Part shown: positions 28,741 through 42,200 of the stretch, one piece after another | Numbering within the stretch: the stretch's first letter is position 1 | Layout of the letters: each line of letters opens with the position of its first letter | Assembly (NCBI RefSeq): GCF_028389875.1 | Contig: NC_084678.1 | Coordinates: 18,568,899-18,632,898, forward strand | Source of the DNA: Rhea pennata | Lineage: Eukaryota > Chordata > Aves > Rheiformes > Rheidae | DNA length: 64,000 bases | Reading direction: 5' to 3' | Program-made: the position numbers and the translations under genes | The notes under the pieces: model-generated | The model's database searches: none | What the model saw: only the letters and a program-made list of their open reading frames with translations | What the model was told of the DNA's origin: nothing

Positions 28741-28879
28741 GTGTGTCCCTGCTCTCTGCGCGTCTCGTCTGTGGCGGCCGGGCCGCGCCCTGGGTGGGCG
28801 TGGTGCGCGCGGGGCCGCCCTTGCCGCCTCGTACCCGGAAGCGGATGTGACGGCCGTGAGGGAGCGCCACTGGGCCGCC
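28741..28879 (+). promoter_or_regulatory. CCNDBP1: CCNDBP1 promoter abutting the ZNFX1 3' end
   Basis: This GC-rich stretch contains a CCGGAAGC ETS site near 28835 and a TGACG half-site (about 28848) just before the CCNDBP1 start codon. Both the end of ZNFX1 transcription and the CCNDBP1 start must fall within about 140 bases. Confidence 0.55.
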
Positions 28880-31800
28880 ATGGAGGCGGCGGGCGCGGGG
28901 CCGCGGTTGGCGCGGGAGCCGCTGCGAGACCTGCGGGGCGCGCTGCTCGCGGTGCTGGCGCGGGTCCGAGGTGGGGGCCGGGCGAGGCCGGGGCAGGGGC
29001 CGCGCCACGCCGCCTCTGGCCTGGCTGAGGTCTCTTTCTGCCTTTACAGAGGGCGAACCGGGCGAGGGCCGCGAGCCGTTCGAGCCGCCGCGCTTCTGGG
29101 ACGCGCTCGGTACGGAGCGGGCGGCGGGCGGGCTGGGCTGCTGCACGCGGCAGAGCAGGGCCTGGGCTCGGGCAGGGCGGGGCTGGGTGCTGCGCAGGCA
29201 CGTTCAGCAGTTTTTGTGGGCAGTGTCAGTGGCGGAGGTGGGACTTTGGTGCTGTTATGCGATATGGCTGTGAGTTACAAGAGAGATCATCAGGAAGGTC
29301 TATGGTCAGGGCTCATGCTCTTGTCCTTAGCTCCTTGGTGTTGTTGCTGACAAAGCAGTGGGCAGTATGAAGTAGTTGTCATTACCTAGCCTTTTAAAAG
29401 CTTGGTTTTTGTTAAAGCCTGCCTGGATGTCCTGGTAAAGGCATCGTGGGCCGGGAGACAAAATGTGATCCTGGATTTCAGAACCAGACGAGTAAAAAAG
29501 TAGAAATGAATGGGCAGTTTGGTGTGACACAGCTGCAGTGTGGATTTTTTTTCTTGTGCTGTATGATTTAGCTTGTATTCTTGTCACATTTAGAAATGAG
29601 GGACAGTAATCCTGGGGTAGATGTTAGGGCTAAGCAGCATCAGAGAAGATATTGCTCATCTAGCTGCTCTGTTCTTCATTTTTTACTTAAGATTCTGACA
29701 AATATCTTTTTTCCCATTGGATCATTCCTAGGTCAGACATTCAAAGCAACATCACAGGAAGCTACAAAGCTGAGTCTGGCATTCTCAAGGCCTCCACTGC
29801 CTTCTGCAGAGGTGAGTAAAAGCTTCCCCAGAGTGGGAAACTGCAGCGCATTTGATAAATGTCAGATATCTCCTGGTTCACTCGACTGAAACAGTTGTTG
29901 GATTCAGCGCAACCATTCGTGTGGACTATATGTTGTAGAACATGTAAATCCAGTTCAAGAATTGCCTAAAGAACTAATTTCTAGAAGTTAGGGGAATATA
30001 CCAAATAAGTATTTTTATATTCCTTTCTTTAACGTCATTTAACATGTACAGCTGCTTGCAGATGGAGACAGTCCACGTTGCTCGATGTGCATCTTAAATC
30101 TAGCTAAAAATGAAAGTATTTTTGCTGTTAAGTGAGAGAAGTTTTAACACGCTTGTGTCTGGAAGAGAGAAAAAAATCATAAATTCAGACTAGTGATCTA
30201 AGCTACTTCTTGCTCTCTGATGCATGACCATGAGACTAGTGGGTGTTTTTGATGACCAAATCATGAGCAAACACATGATGCATACGGTGAGTCTGCAACT
30301 ATAGTAAATTATTCCGGTCTGCATTTGCAGACTTCAGAGACACTAAAATGCTGGACTTAACGTTGTGCTGTATTCGTTTCTTAGGTAAGTTCACCATTGC
30401 TATGCTTCCCTGTAGGGTTTATTTTGTTTTTTTTTTTCCAAAGTAATCTGGATTTAAGTGATTGCTTGTGAGACTTTCTAAATGGAATGCAGCAGTGCAC
30501 TTTTCCTGATTAATCCTTTTGCCTGTCTGTTTTCAGGATTGTCAGAAGCTCAGTGAAGATATCCAAAATGCAATTCTTGCAGTTGCCACAGTGTACTACT
30601 CTCTCCCTAAAAGTCAAGGTGAGATAGTAACAGCAGGGCAGTGCCAGTTCTTTCATCACTGTATGATGAAACCCAGTAGGGGAGTACTGGGAGCCCAGTA
30701 GGAGACCTGGCATCTACAGGAGAGCAAGTTTTCATGAGCAGAGAGAGTCCCATTGTCAGCTATTCCATAGACTTGCAGCATGGTTATAAGTGAACCATTC
30801 CACTGTCTACTCCTGCGGATATGCAGCTGTGAAAGAGTTATAATTTAGGAAGAGGTATAGTTGATTAAGCATTCGTATTTATAAAACGTTGAGATTTTTG
30901 CCTAAAGTTCTTTTGAAATCCGAACAAACATCACTTCCTTCAAAGTGCCTGTGTCTTTATATATAACGTGCATCTGCATGAATGGATCTGCCTGTGTGTT
31001 CATTATTGGCAATTGGTTTCTGTCATTGCTGTCTCTTTTCTCAATCTCAACCAGGTACTACTCTTCGGAAGATGGTACGAGATGCAACTACTGAAGTAGT
31101 AGAAGGAATGATCCAGCTCACAGAAACAATTCTCAGTACTTCATTGGAGAGGTTGTACTTTTCCAGAAAGAAGAAAGAAAATGTTACAAGTACCCTTGTC
31201 AGGGAGCAGCAAGTGCAGGCTGCTCCCAAAGGGAAGTGGGGATCCAGGAGCCGACCATGGTTATAAGGCAGGCAGAGGCAGCACCCTCACCAGTAAGGGC
31301 CCAGTCTCACAGTATCTGAGTGAGCAGAGCAGACCTGGTGAAGGTAGCCATGTTCATTTGAGAGTTTAGATCATCAGACAAGTCTGTAGCAACAAGGTAC
31401 ATTTGAGATCAAGCTGGAAAGTCAAGCCAGCAAGTCAGAGTCAGATCCTGAGACAGTAACCAGGGTTAGACACAGATCAGTGTCCAGTTGGGTCAGTGGT
31501 GAATTGGGCCCAGGGTCAAGCCAGAAAGTCAAGTCGGTGGGTCAGAATCAGGGTTGAAATTGAGGAGGTATGAAACTGGGTGCAGGTATAGCTACTATAC
31601 AGCTGTGATGTAGCACAGACAGGGCTCAGCCAGAGAACCTCAGCTTAAAAGCATCTTCTAGGGCAAGGAGGGACTCGGCCTTGCTTATAACTTTCTTCAC
31701 AAGAGCTATTATTGACAAAAGAACTGACCTTGGACTTAGCCATCTAAACTCTTTAACTGAGCCAGCTAAAGTCCTAGGAGGGTGGAATCCATTCAAGGCC

Positions 31801-34800
31801 TGACAGTACTCAGTAACTGAGTGAGGTATCTTTTTGTACAGAGAGAACAGATTTTGATTCTATCTGTGGCAAGGAAAGGAGCTGGGAGCAGGATTCCTGT
31901 GAAGGTGCTGGGGTACTGTTTGCACTGGTGGGCAGTGCTCGCCCTTGGCGTGGACTGTCCTACACAATGATTGCTTGACTTTCTGAAGCTAGTTATTGGA
32001 ACACTATGCTGCCTGGGAAATACTGTTAAACCTGTTTTCAGTAATTACAGACCACTGCCCTTAGGCAGAGGTCAACATTCTCTGATACAGACTACTGATT
32101 TGGATAGATCCTGGAAGATATATAGGCACAGACACCTTGAGAGGCTTCTGTGGAGATTCCTGCTTCTTTTTCCAAATAGTAATTAAACTCAGAAGGAACC
32201 AGCACCTGTTGCTTTGCACAGGTGCAGGATACTAATGACCAGCTGCTCAGTGACTGCAGAAAAGAAAAATACAATTTAGCAGAGCAGTGTTACTGATTCT
32301 AACTCTGAATGGTTCTGGTTTGTTTCAGCTTGTCTCAGGAACAGCTTATATCAACTGGTAGCGTGTGGGAGGCATGTGAGCAAGCATCCAATCTGCCACG
32401 AGGTGAGTACTATGTATGTGAAAAGAAAAATGGATTAGGATATGGGGTTTTGGAATATCAATAGCCCGTTGTGAGGAATATTGTAGCTAGCACCATGGAG
32501 ACTTGCTCATTTTGCAGAAGTGTAGTATTTCTTGAAGCTTGGAAGCCAGGTCAGGTTCTTCTCATGGCAACAACATAGCTCTGAGCTCTGCAAAAATGAT
32601 CCAAAAATGTTTGGTCTCAAGATCTAATGATCTCAAACCTAGGTGAGTGTTGTTGAGAATTGATTTAAATTAGTATTGTGTCAGATTTTTCTTCCTTTTG
32701 TTTTTGCAGACAACCAGGCAGCAGTTGTGTCAGCTCTAGCTGCATGTCTAGGTGTGGTCAGGGATGCCCTGGAAGAGATGGAACACGTAAGGAATGCCCT
32801 AAGCCCTTGAAAAACCTGTGGTGACAGGTTGCAGTGATACAAAGATAGTTTTAGAGAGGCTATGATTTGAATTGAATCAAACTAGATTATTGCATTGCTT
32901 GGATCTTAATGAGTTTTTAAACCCAAGTCTGATCCTGCTACCTTAAATACGGTTTTTATATGGCTGATATAAGAATGGGACTATCTGCCCAATTCTTGCT
33001 GCTCACTGTTGAATTGGAGCGGGGGGGGTGTTTTTTCTTAAACTAGTCTCATTAGGATTGACAAAATTGGGCAACTGAGATGCTAGTTCAAGAGAAATTC
33101 TTCCATAAATTATTTATAGATTTCTAGATAATGTTTTCCCTTTTTTGCTGAATATTCTTGAAATGGATGGTAGGCCCTGAGTTTTCAATGCATCTGTGTT
33201 CTCAGGCTCTGGTGGAAGGGCAAGACCCCTACAGTGACATCATGGAAGATGAGGAGCTGGGCTTTCGGGGCAACAGAGATACCTACTGGTCAGAAGCTGA
33301 CCGGAAACTGCTGGGACCTTGCATGGGATTAATGAAGGCTTCCAAAGCTTGCCTGAAGAAGGTTTTGGGTGTAGTGAAGGCTCATGGAAAAGCTGATTCT
33401 TCAGAACAGATTGCTCAGCTGGATGACCTTGCAGACATCGGTAATGAGATCAGTCCAAGGTAAGCAGGTCTCTCTCCTTGTTGTTTTCTGCTCCAGAGTA
33501 GTCGCATATTTCCTAAGGTCTGGAGAGTGGATCAGGAAAATCTATATGATGTTGAATCTGTGAGCTAGTGGTGGAAGCTGCTGTGTTTGAAGATGCTATT
33601 ATGGCACGGGCTGCTGAGAGATTACGAAAGGAACTTGTTCTGCACCTTGAGGTAGTTCTTTGGCTGTGAGTGGGGATAAGGTGGGAGTGGGCACTGAAGG
33701 CTGAGAAAGCAGTGAAAAGCATCCCATTCATTTAATGGATGTCTCATTGTCATGCCCTGCAGTGCTAGGGTTGGTGTAGGCTTTGACCAAGGATCTATGA
33801 GTTGTGCTATCAGGGATATTTATTTATTCAGTGGTGACTCCCCTCTCTTCTATTCTAGTGTTGATGAGCTGGCACTGAGCATGTATCCACCTGTGAACCA
33901 GCTGGCTGTGCGACTCAATGTAAGTATCTGCAGCCTGCATGCAAATTTACTTGGCTGTAGGAAGGAGAGAAAATTGAATTGGAGGGATTTTGCGTATGGT
34001 GGGTACTAGTAACTGGTTCTTAGGGATAGAGTCCCCTTTGATAATTACACATTTATCTTCCTTGAGGTGGAACTATGTTTCTCTCAGGCAGTATCTCAGG
34101 TAAGGGGGGTCTAAGGCTGCCAGTGTATTCCATGTCTACTTTCTTCCCTGTGTCAGGAAGATTTACTCAAATGAAGTGATCTAAATTAAAACTGTGAATT
34201 ATAAATTTTCACGGTGAGCATAATTAAGTACTGGCAGAGGTTGCTCAGAAAAGCATTGGAATCTCCATCTTTGGAGATTTTCAAAACTTGGCAATGCTCT
34301 GAGCAACGTGACTAAACCTTGAGGTGGGCCTTACTTTGAGTGGGAGGTTGGACTGGGTGACCCCCAGAGGTCCCTTTCAACCTCAGTTAAGTTAACCTTC
34401 CCAGATCTGAGATTCTTTATTCTGACTCTTAGTTCTCGTTTCTTGTACTTGGCCAGTGCATTGATCTTTTGGTACAAAATATTAAACATTGCTTAATATC
34501 AAATTACATTGCAAACAGTTACCTGTAATTTCATGTCTTAATTCCAATTACCAATTTCTCATGTGCTTATCTTTTTGAAAAGAAAGCATTTTAAAATATG
34601 GGGTTTTTTTAATGTCATTTTTTAAAAATTGTCCTAGCCAGCAGTAGGTTGGGAGACACTCCCAGCATGGCAATGTTAGCTTCCTCTTGCATCAGTCTGT
34701 GGCATTTTTATTCATTCTTGGCTGAATTGAGCACTCCTGCGTGCCTCTTTCTTTTCTGATACTGCTGGGCCCCTTCTTCCCATGTATGGTTCACTTCATT

Positions 34801-35366
34801 TTGCTTTTGTTTCTTTCTAGGCTGCTAAATTGACGTCAGTATTAAAGAAAGTCTTAGAAATTACAAAGTGAGTATGAGTTACATTTGCAAGTGTTATGTT
34901 CCCTGATGTGAAAGTTGATATCATTCTGCTTCTTGTCAAGGATGACTCATTTCTAAATAGTAAATGCTTGTATTTTGGCATGTTATCTGTAAGCAGAGGG
35001 ATGGGAATAGGAGGAGGATGGTAGGAAAGAAAGTGGTCCATGTTGAAGACAAGAGTTTCAGGGTTTGATACTAGAGACATGGATGTGGCTTCTTCCTTGC
35101 TCAAAGCACTTTGTGAGGCTACAGCAGTATTGTTTTATTGCTGTTGTAATTCAGCACTTCACAACAGCCGTGTGGTTTTGGGGGGGTTCTGTAGTCTACA
35201 GGTGCAGATATAAGGCACTGAGGAGGCTTTCCTAATGTATTTCCTCAACTTTCGCAGGACAAGCCATGTATGTCTGCCGTCAGAGGAGGGCTGGGTGCAG
35301 TTTCTCACTGGTGCAGTAGATCACAACATGGACAAAATCAAGAACTTCACACAGGGTGAACTTTAG
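28880..35366 (+). CDS. CCNDBP1: Cyclin-D1-binding protein 1 (GCIP)
   Basis: A helix-loop-helix-like protein without a basic region that binds cyclin D1 and lowers Rb phosphorylation in mammals. Exons: 28880-28970, 29050-29109, 29732-29811, 30537-30618, 31055-31151, 32329-32402, 32710-32786, 33206-33459, 33859-33919, 34821-34867, 35258-35366. They join in frame to 1032 bases, 343 residues (human about 360). Matching segments include SQEATKLSLAFS, TLRKMVRDATTEVVEGM, YWSEADRKLLGPCMGLMKASKACLKK split here as YWSEADRK and ASKACLKK, IAQLDDLADIGNEISP and the end IKNFTQGEL. The donor of exon 5 (AG then GTTGTA) is weak but gives the right frame. The first exon is GC-rich and poorly conserved; ATG has a good context. 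Confidence 0.93.
31180..31830. repeat. Probable old interspersed repeat in CCNDBP1 intron 5
   Basis: The segment is built of recurring phrases such as caagccag, aagtcag and gggtcag, with no coding sense. It resembles GTCAG-rich dispersed repeats I remember from turtle and bird genomes, but I cannot name the family. Boundaries are approximate. Confidence 0.3.
34236..34400 (+). mobile_element. CR1 LINE, truncated 3' end
   Basis: The order gcagaggttgctcag, tctccatctttggaga, tttcaaaact, tgagcaac, gttggactgggtgac and ccagaggtccctttcaacc is that of the 3' end of avian CR1 non-LTR retrotransposons. It is 5'-truncated, as CR1 copies usually are, and diverged by several substitutions, so it is old. 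It lies in intron 9 of CCNDBP1 in sense orientation. Confidence 0.85.
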
Positions 35367-35417
35367 CCCTCCTACATCAACATGTGTTGTGCCACTGGCT
35401 CTGGCATATGCTTTCCC

Positions 35418-35423
35418 AATAAA
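35418..35423 (+). terminator. CCNDBP1: Poly(A) signal of CCNDBP1
   Basis: AATAAA 52 bases after the stop; a second AATAAA at 35655-35660 could give a longer 3' UTR. Confidence 0.7.
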
Positions 35424-35823
35424 TCTGTCTGGCCATTCTCTAGCTATAGGAGAATGATGAGGACAGTTCTTTTAAGGGATAACTTTACTGTCTCTTGGCA
35501 GAAGATTCCTAAGTTTTCCAAGGGAGAAGTCACCCTTTGCTATTGCAAAAACTGTTACTTTTGTTTGGACTCCGTGAATGATGCAGTGCTGCATCTTAAT
35601 GCTGTGAATGTGCCCCATTCTTCAATGTTACAGCTACTATGGGGTACAAAGAGCAATAAAATGTTAGATTTGCATGGGTGGCTTTATCTGTTTTCATGTG
35701 GCAGGATATATGCAGAAGGAATGACTCTTGCTTCTTTTACAAGCCACCAAATGAACCATTAAAGTAAATGCAGCAATGTTCCTGCTTCCTTTCAAACTTT
35801 AGGGAAGAATGAATGATCTCTCT

Positions 35824-35829
35824 TTTATT
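35824..35829 (-). terminator. EPB42: Possible poly(A) signal of EPB42
   Basis: AATAAA on the minus strand, about 470 bases past the EPB42 stop. The gene is tail to tail with CCNDBP1. Confidence 0.5.
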
Positions 35830-36298
35830 CGCTGAGAAAGCAGTAGAAAATATTATTTACTGCTTTGCCAACTTCACGGACCTGTAGAGGTGAGTGCATC
35901 TCTAGAAAAATGCAACATCTATCATCACCTTAAAGTTCTAAGTTAAGCTTTTTTGCCATGGATAGGAGAAGAATTGGCTAAGCAGTGGTAGGTTCAGCAA
36001 GTATGCATGGTGAGAAACACAGTATCTGCTTAAACATTTTGCCTATCTTTGTCACAGAAAGGTTCAACTTAGAAGACCTGAGAGCAGACATAGTGGCAGA
36101 TGAGACAGAGTTGAGTTTGAACAAAATAATTAAAGTCAAACATGATTTTAAGTATGACTTTAATTAAACTGTTAACATTTATGCTTGTCTACATTCTAGT
36201 AAGTTTCTTTTATGGAGAGAGCCTACCTTATGTTCATGGCACAGATTGTGACCACCCCTTTTGAAAAGGGGATAGCAGGACCTGTTCTGAGTTGAGTG

Positions 36299-39200
36299 TC
36301 AGGCAGCTACAATGTTGAAACTTTTGTAGCTCTTCAAGTTCTGGAGTTGAATGCAGTCCAGACATGCAGTGAGTCTTCTGGGCCCTGCCTGGGTGGGGGT
36401 GAACGGGATATGAAGCTTTTGAATGCTTGTAGGCTGCACAGAGCCCAGCCTGGAAGGCAAGGAAGGGAGATGATAAAAGAAGTGTAGCTCTTCATATTTC
36501 TAGTTTCCAGGGCCTGGGAGATGCATTTGCTAGACAAGAGTGTGATGCAACACCCCCCCCCCAAAACAAACAAACAAACAAACAAACAAAAAACCTGTCA
36601 TTTAAGCAACCACTTTGGAATTCTGATCTGATAGCATTTTGGGAGGGAATTGTGGCAGGAGGGTTGAGCTCCACATGGAGACACCTAGGGTTATTTTGTT
36701 TTACTACAGTTTCTGGAGAGAAATGTTGCTTTTTCATGTGGAGAAGAGCATGCCTCTTTTGGTGAGTTTTGGCTAAGTCAGGTTTGCCTGGTTCTCCAGC
36801 AGAGAAAGGGGGGAGATGGCTAAAACCATAGCCAGGGACTGTTCGTGTTGCTGGCTGTGGGTACTGGGTGGAAATGTATGTCACAGTATGGTTTTACCTT
36901 ACTTAAAGATGTTCGGGTGGCTAGAGAAACAGCAAACAATTTCTGAATTGTATGGCTTAGTTCAGTGGTCTGTAACTATCTTATTTAATGTGCATATATG
37001 CCTAGTTCTTAGTGTCATGGTACTTTGTTGTTATGCTTTATGTTGGCAGGGGGCTTCCCTTCTGCTGTCTAGGACTTAGGGGCTGGAGTTTTCACAAATG
37101 TCGTACTAGCTTCAACGTCTGTATTAAACATCTGTTTAAAGTTCTGGTCTCTGCCTTTTCTCTTTTTCAGTGTGACTGAAATATCCTGCATTATCTGTAA
37201 GTAATGAAGGGAGTGCCTGTGGCTATTAGCTATAGCGGTCTCTTCCTGCCTCCTTGTTGGCTGTTTATTTTGGGGGACAACCTTTCCTGTACAGGGGTTT
37301 CTAGCCACTATTGTGTCTATTTTTCCCCTTATCATTCTTAGGTCAGTCAGTTGGCACTCACCTGTACTTCCTCTCTCTGTAAATGAGCCCTCGTCCTGCA
37401 ACCAGAATGACACACTTCTCCAGATGTTCGGTGAGAGAGTTTAGGAAACTGATCTCTGCTGTGGTTGGCTGGTACTGTATTATGTTTTCTGGAACCTGTT
37501 AGAGAAGGGAATGAGTCAGAGCTGAGAGAAGGAAAGAGAAACTTCTGGGATTTAAAAGGAACCTGTTAGAGAAGGGAATGAGTCAGAGCTGAGAGAAGGA
37601 AAGAGAAACTTCTGGGATTTAAAAGGAGAGAAGTGTGGCAAAGGTCTCAGCCTGCGCTGCTGGTGACCAAAAGAGGTAAAGTCCAGATTACTGTCTTCTG
37701 AATTACGATTCTCTCCTGTGGTTTCCTACTGCAGCCTCAGACTTCCAGACTGGGGAGTGAATTAAGAATCACCAAAGTTTCCCTATACTCACACATGAAC
37801 AAGCTAGAAGTGGGAGCACTGCATGCAACAGTGCATCCCAACGCATCTCTTCCCAAACTGGTAACTTAGCACTTTGAAAGAAAACAACATGAGGACAGCC
37901 ACCTCTCTGCTCAGCCCAGCAGATTTTTTTTTGCTTTATGGAAGCTGTTTTCTTGCTGCTGCTGTAACAGAATGACAGATTGATCTAACCTCAATAGTGA
38001 GAGGGGGGTTGCAAATGCTGATCTCTTCCTGGGCAAAGTATATATAGAAGGAGTCTTCATCTCTCAGCATGGCAGTCAGCCTAAGCAGATGGCTCTTTCC
38101 CACGTCTTTTCTGTACTGTGAGTAAGGTACAGAGACCTGCAGTGTGTTAGCTGTAATAAAGAGTAGTGAGATACAGATGACAATGCAAGTGATGGTATGT
38201 TCAGCCTAGTCTTAGCCTGCATAGCTCCCCAAACCTTTTTAATAGTCAATATTGTACCAAAACTGCTGCAGCCATTTAAATGTTAAGTGTTTCCAACTGG
38301 ATATGTAAATTCAAAATCTTTAAGGTGTTCAGACTGCATGCACTGCAGTACTGTTTTCCTCTGCCAAGGTGATTTGAATCACCGGCAACCAGTTATCTAG
38401 CCAGCCATTTGTAAGCTTATGGCTAAGTGCATTTTTCCTTGACTGAGAGGACTTTATATACTTTTCTGGCTGTTCATTCAATAGAGTCCTTACCTTCTTT
38501 GCTTTTGAGGATAAAATTAATCTTTTCCTTCCAAAGCTGGGTAATGGGTACACCATTATAATATACAGATTGGACCCCGAGTACCAGGTGCACAGCTTTT
38601 TCTCCACCACTGTGGTTAAACACTTTAATGGAAAGTGGGACATCCTGTCCCAGTAGCAGAGAATTCTCAGATTGGAGGTCGATAAAAAGGTTAACTGGCT
38701 CTTCAAGGGCAGTAGGAATGGAACTAAATTCTGTTTTGCTGTTGCTGCAAGTTTTCTCAGTTTTCTGTATCTTTTTATAGGCTTTCTCAAGTGCCTCTTT
38801 TTCTTGAAGAGAACCTATGACAAAAAAAGGGAGCACGCAACATGTTAGTATTCTTTCCTTTTTACTGGTGTAAAGAGGTGAATGCAGAAAGATGGCAGTG
38901 AATTATCCTGGCAGTGTTGTAGACAACGGTTTCTAAGAGATCAGATAGTTATGCCATTGGGTTTCTGGTTGTAGCACTTTAAGGATTTAAGGATTTTGGC
39001 TGACTGGACATCTGGATTTGCCTGAAAAATTCTAACTTGGGAAGATTTGTAATATTTTTTTGAAGCAGTTTGCTGCTAACATCTATCAGAATAAAAGGGA
39101 CAGCTGGAAATTGTAATAACTTAAGATGCTACAGCAAGCTTTGCCAGAATTCATTGCTTGAGCAGTATTATGTTCTCCTGTGATGGAAGGAAACACCATA

Positions 39201-42200
39201 TCGTAGGCTATGATGAGATGGTAGAGTTGGATCTGGAGAGCAGGCCTCAGTAATAGATTCTGATGGGGGAGTAACTTTTTGAGAGGGATTTGGATAATAT
39301 CTGGGAGCAGAGCATTCCTTTTCAGAGAGCTGGAATCTGAAATAAAGGTACTGGGAGGTGAGTGTAAAGAACTCTTACTCTGCAGATAACAGAAATCAGG
39401 AGAGAAGGCTTTGCCAAACAGGGAAGTGCCTGGTGGATAAAAAGCCTCTCGTGACCTACTAGAGAGCTGGTTACTGTAATTAAGGAGGACAAAAATTGGG
39501 GTTATGATCTGTGCTTTCATTCTGCAAGCAGCAAGAGTAAGGTGTTCCTTTGTCATTCAGGAAGGGGAAATAATGAGAAGTGGATGGAGTTGATGCTCTG
39601 ATACAGGCTTGCATTATTGTCCCTGCCTTTTCGCTTTTAACTCTGGTGGGGATGTGTTCAGCCTCTTGCCCACCCTGTACCTTCAGGATGCTTGTAGTTG
39701 TGTGTGATATCCTCACAGCGTTCGCTGCCTACACTCTTGGTGCTGATGTTATTGCCAGTGTACTTTGTGCAACCAAGAGCTGGCTTGAGGATGTTACTTG
39801 CTTTGTGTATCCAGACCTGGCGCTTAGCATTTATGGCAGCAAAGAAATAGCAGACATCATAATCCACTTCTGTGTCCCCTTCCTTGATGGCTTGAACAGG
39901 GGCTGGCCCGCAGAAGGATGAACCTGACAAGAAAAAGTATTCAAGTTAGAATCATATGGCTTACCAACTAGGCCCATGCTATAAACGTAGGCCCATACTG
40001 GGAGTGTAGAAGTACCTAGGTTAGGAGGACATCAGGGAGCTGTGCTGTGATGGAGCCCTTAGGGCTCCCCAGGCTGTCCAAACTGAACAGATCAATGATG
40101 ATTAATTGCTCAAAAGTACATAGGATGAGTCCCTGTCTTTTTATGCATCCTCCCACGGGTACTTGGGGAAGGGAAGGATATTGAATTACTTTATTCCACT
40201 CTTCTTTCCCTCAAGTCTAGCTTTGATATATTACCTGTACTCTTCTCCTGGCAGGTGGCATCCAGTGCCTGCCACCCGCTGTACTCTGGTAGCAAGTCCC
40301 TTCGAACTATCCAGCATTCATTCCAAACATGGAAGGTCCTGTGAGAGACACCATCACCAACTTATACTGAGGATTGAGCTGAATCACTGTCAATTAATAC
40401 TTCTTTTAAAGAGCTCAGTGCACACTGGGGAGGCTAAAGGCCATGTTTTTTGACACAAATAGAGTTTCTGCAGCTGGACTGGCAATTATTCTTTCTTTAC
40501 GAACCCTAGGAATAGGGCATTCTTGAATTTTTATTGCTGGGATTTCTCAAGAGCAGATCAGGTAGACTGGCTCCCAGCTGTGCGGTCTCCCACCCATCTC
40601 CCTGCAACTGTTTGCCTTTTTCCCTTCTCCACTTCCTAAACCCAGAGATTGTCTCAAACTCTTGCTTGGCCCATGCCATGTTTTCTCACCAGACACGGGC
40701 ACTCTTCTCGTGCATCAACAGTGTCCCATCTTCATCGTAATACTCGTCCACTCTCAGATTGCTGTTAGTGTTGTGAGCCCACGTGAAGCCTGTGACCACC
40801 CTGGTGGGAATTCCTAGGCATCTCAGAACTGTGCAGAGGAAAGAGTCGTGAATCAGTTATGCATCCTGCTGTATCTCAGCTGATAAATATAGAGCCTGTT
40901 TTGGTACTAGGCGTACTGGAAGTGGCACCAGGCCTGCAGTCTGAGCTTTGCAAGAGGCACTGCCTCTTCAAGAAGGAAGCCATCACAGGTGCATTTAGTG
41001 AATGGTGTGTAGTGACACTCTTATAGCCTAAAGCTAGCAATGCTGAGTATTGATGATGAGTAGAGATTATGGAGGAGACACTGAGGATCTGTCTTTCACC
41101 TAAACATTAAAAGTTGTGTCACTGGGATCCTTGTTAATCCAGGAATTTAAGTGTAAGCTAGAGGTTCTGTGGACCAAAGGAGACTTCTCAACACACATAA
41201 GTCTCTGAACGACAACTGTACCTGAACACATGACTGCAGCAAACACCCAGCACTGCCCATAATGGACAGGCTTGCACTGCGATGCAGCCCACTGACGGAG
41301 GATGGGGCTGCTGCCCAGCCATTTGGAAGGGTGTGTCCCATCATAGTATTCCCCTGTCTTGCATTCTGTCAGGATTCCTCTAAGCTCATCACAGTTCAGC
41401 TTCAGGAAAGAAGGAGAGAAAGATAGATTAAGGAATTGCCTCTCTTTAGTAGATAAAACTCATCCCATTTGATGAAGCTACTCTCAATGCAGCTGCAACT
41501 AAAAGGATTTTTTTTGTGCAAACGTAAAAATTGTGGCTGGGCATAGCGGGTGAGGTCTTCTGTGAGATTTGTTTAGTGAGTGTGCTGTCACTGCTAAAAA
41601 ACTCCTACAGCCTTATGTATTTGCTGCATGGGTGACCGGAAGGGCTAGAGATGGGAGATGTTGCTTGGAACAGCATGGGCCTGGCTTAGCTCTTTGGTCA
41701 GTGGGTTGCCATAAACTGGGAACGGGGAGACTCTAGCCTTTGCTCTGCATTTGAGTCTTCTCTGCTAGGATCAGGGCTGCTGTCTGCCCTCCTTACCATG
41801 GCAGCAACTGTGCGACAGACATAGATAGGGTTCTTGCGCTGGGTGTGATTCTTGTCTTGGTGTTCAGCTACATCCAGCATTGTGAAGCAGATGTCTATAA
41901 TATCCTTCTCAAACTGAAACAAAAACACATCATCTCAGAAAATCTGGCCTGAATGTTTATTCTCAGGAGTCCTTGCAAGGGTTTGTGGCTGTGCAGTTAC
42001 TTCTCCCTTTTTGCTGATACTCTGGTACAAGTGGGCTGTGGAGGAGAGCTCCAGGCAGAGATCTGGAGGGGGAACACAGCATACTAATTGCAGACCTACA
42101 GAAAGGTCTGCAAGTGAAGAAAGGTGGGAAATGCCTTAGTATGATGCTGCCTCCCCTAATTGAGGGGAATTCATGCTTTTCTAGAACATTCTTGGGGTTA

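Noticed and set aside
36492-36884. Minus-strand 130-codon frame with LHVELN reminiscent of a TGM barrel
   Set aside because: The resemblance is limited to a few residues and the frame runs through a microsatellite.
37069-37413. Minus-strand frame ending PAPKS as the last exon of EPB42
   Set aside because: The exon at 36299-36449 gives the correct phase and a clear match to the EPB42 C-terminus ([20 protein letters not shown]).
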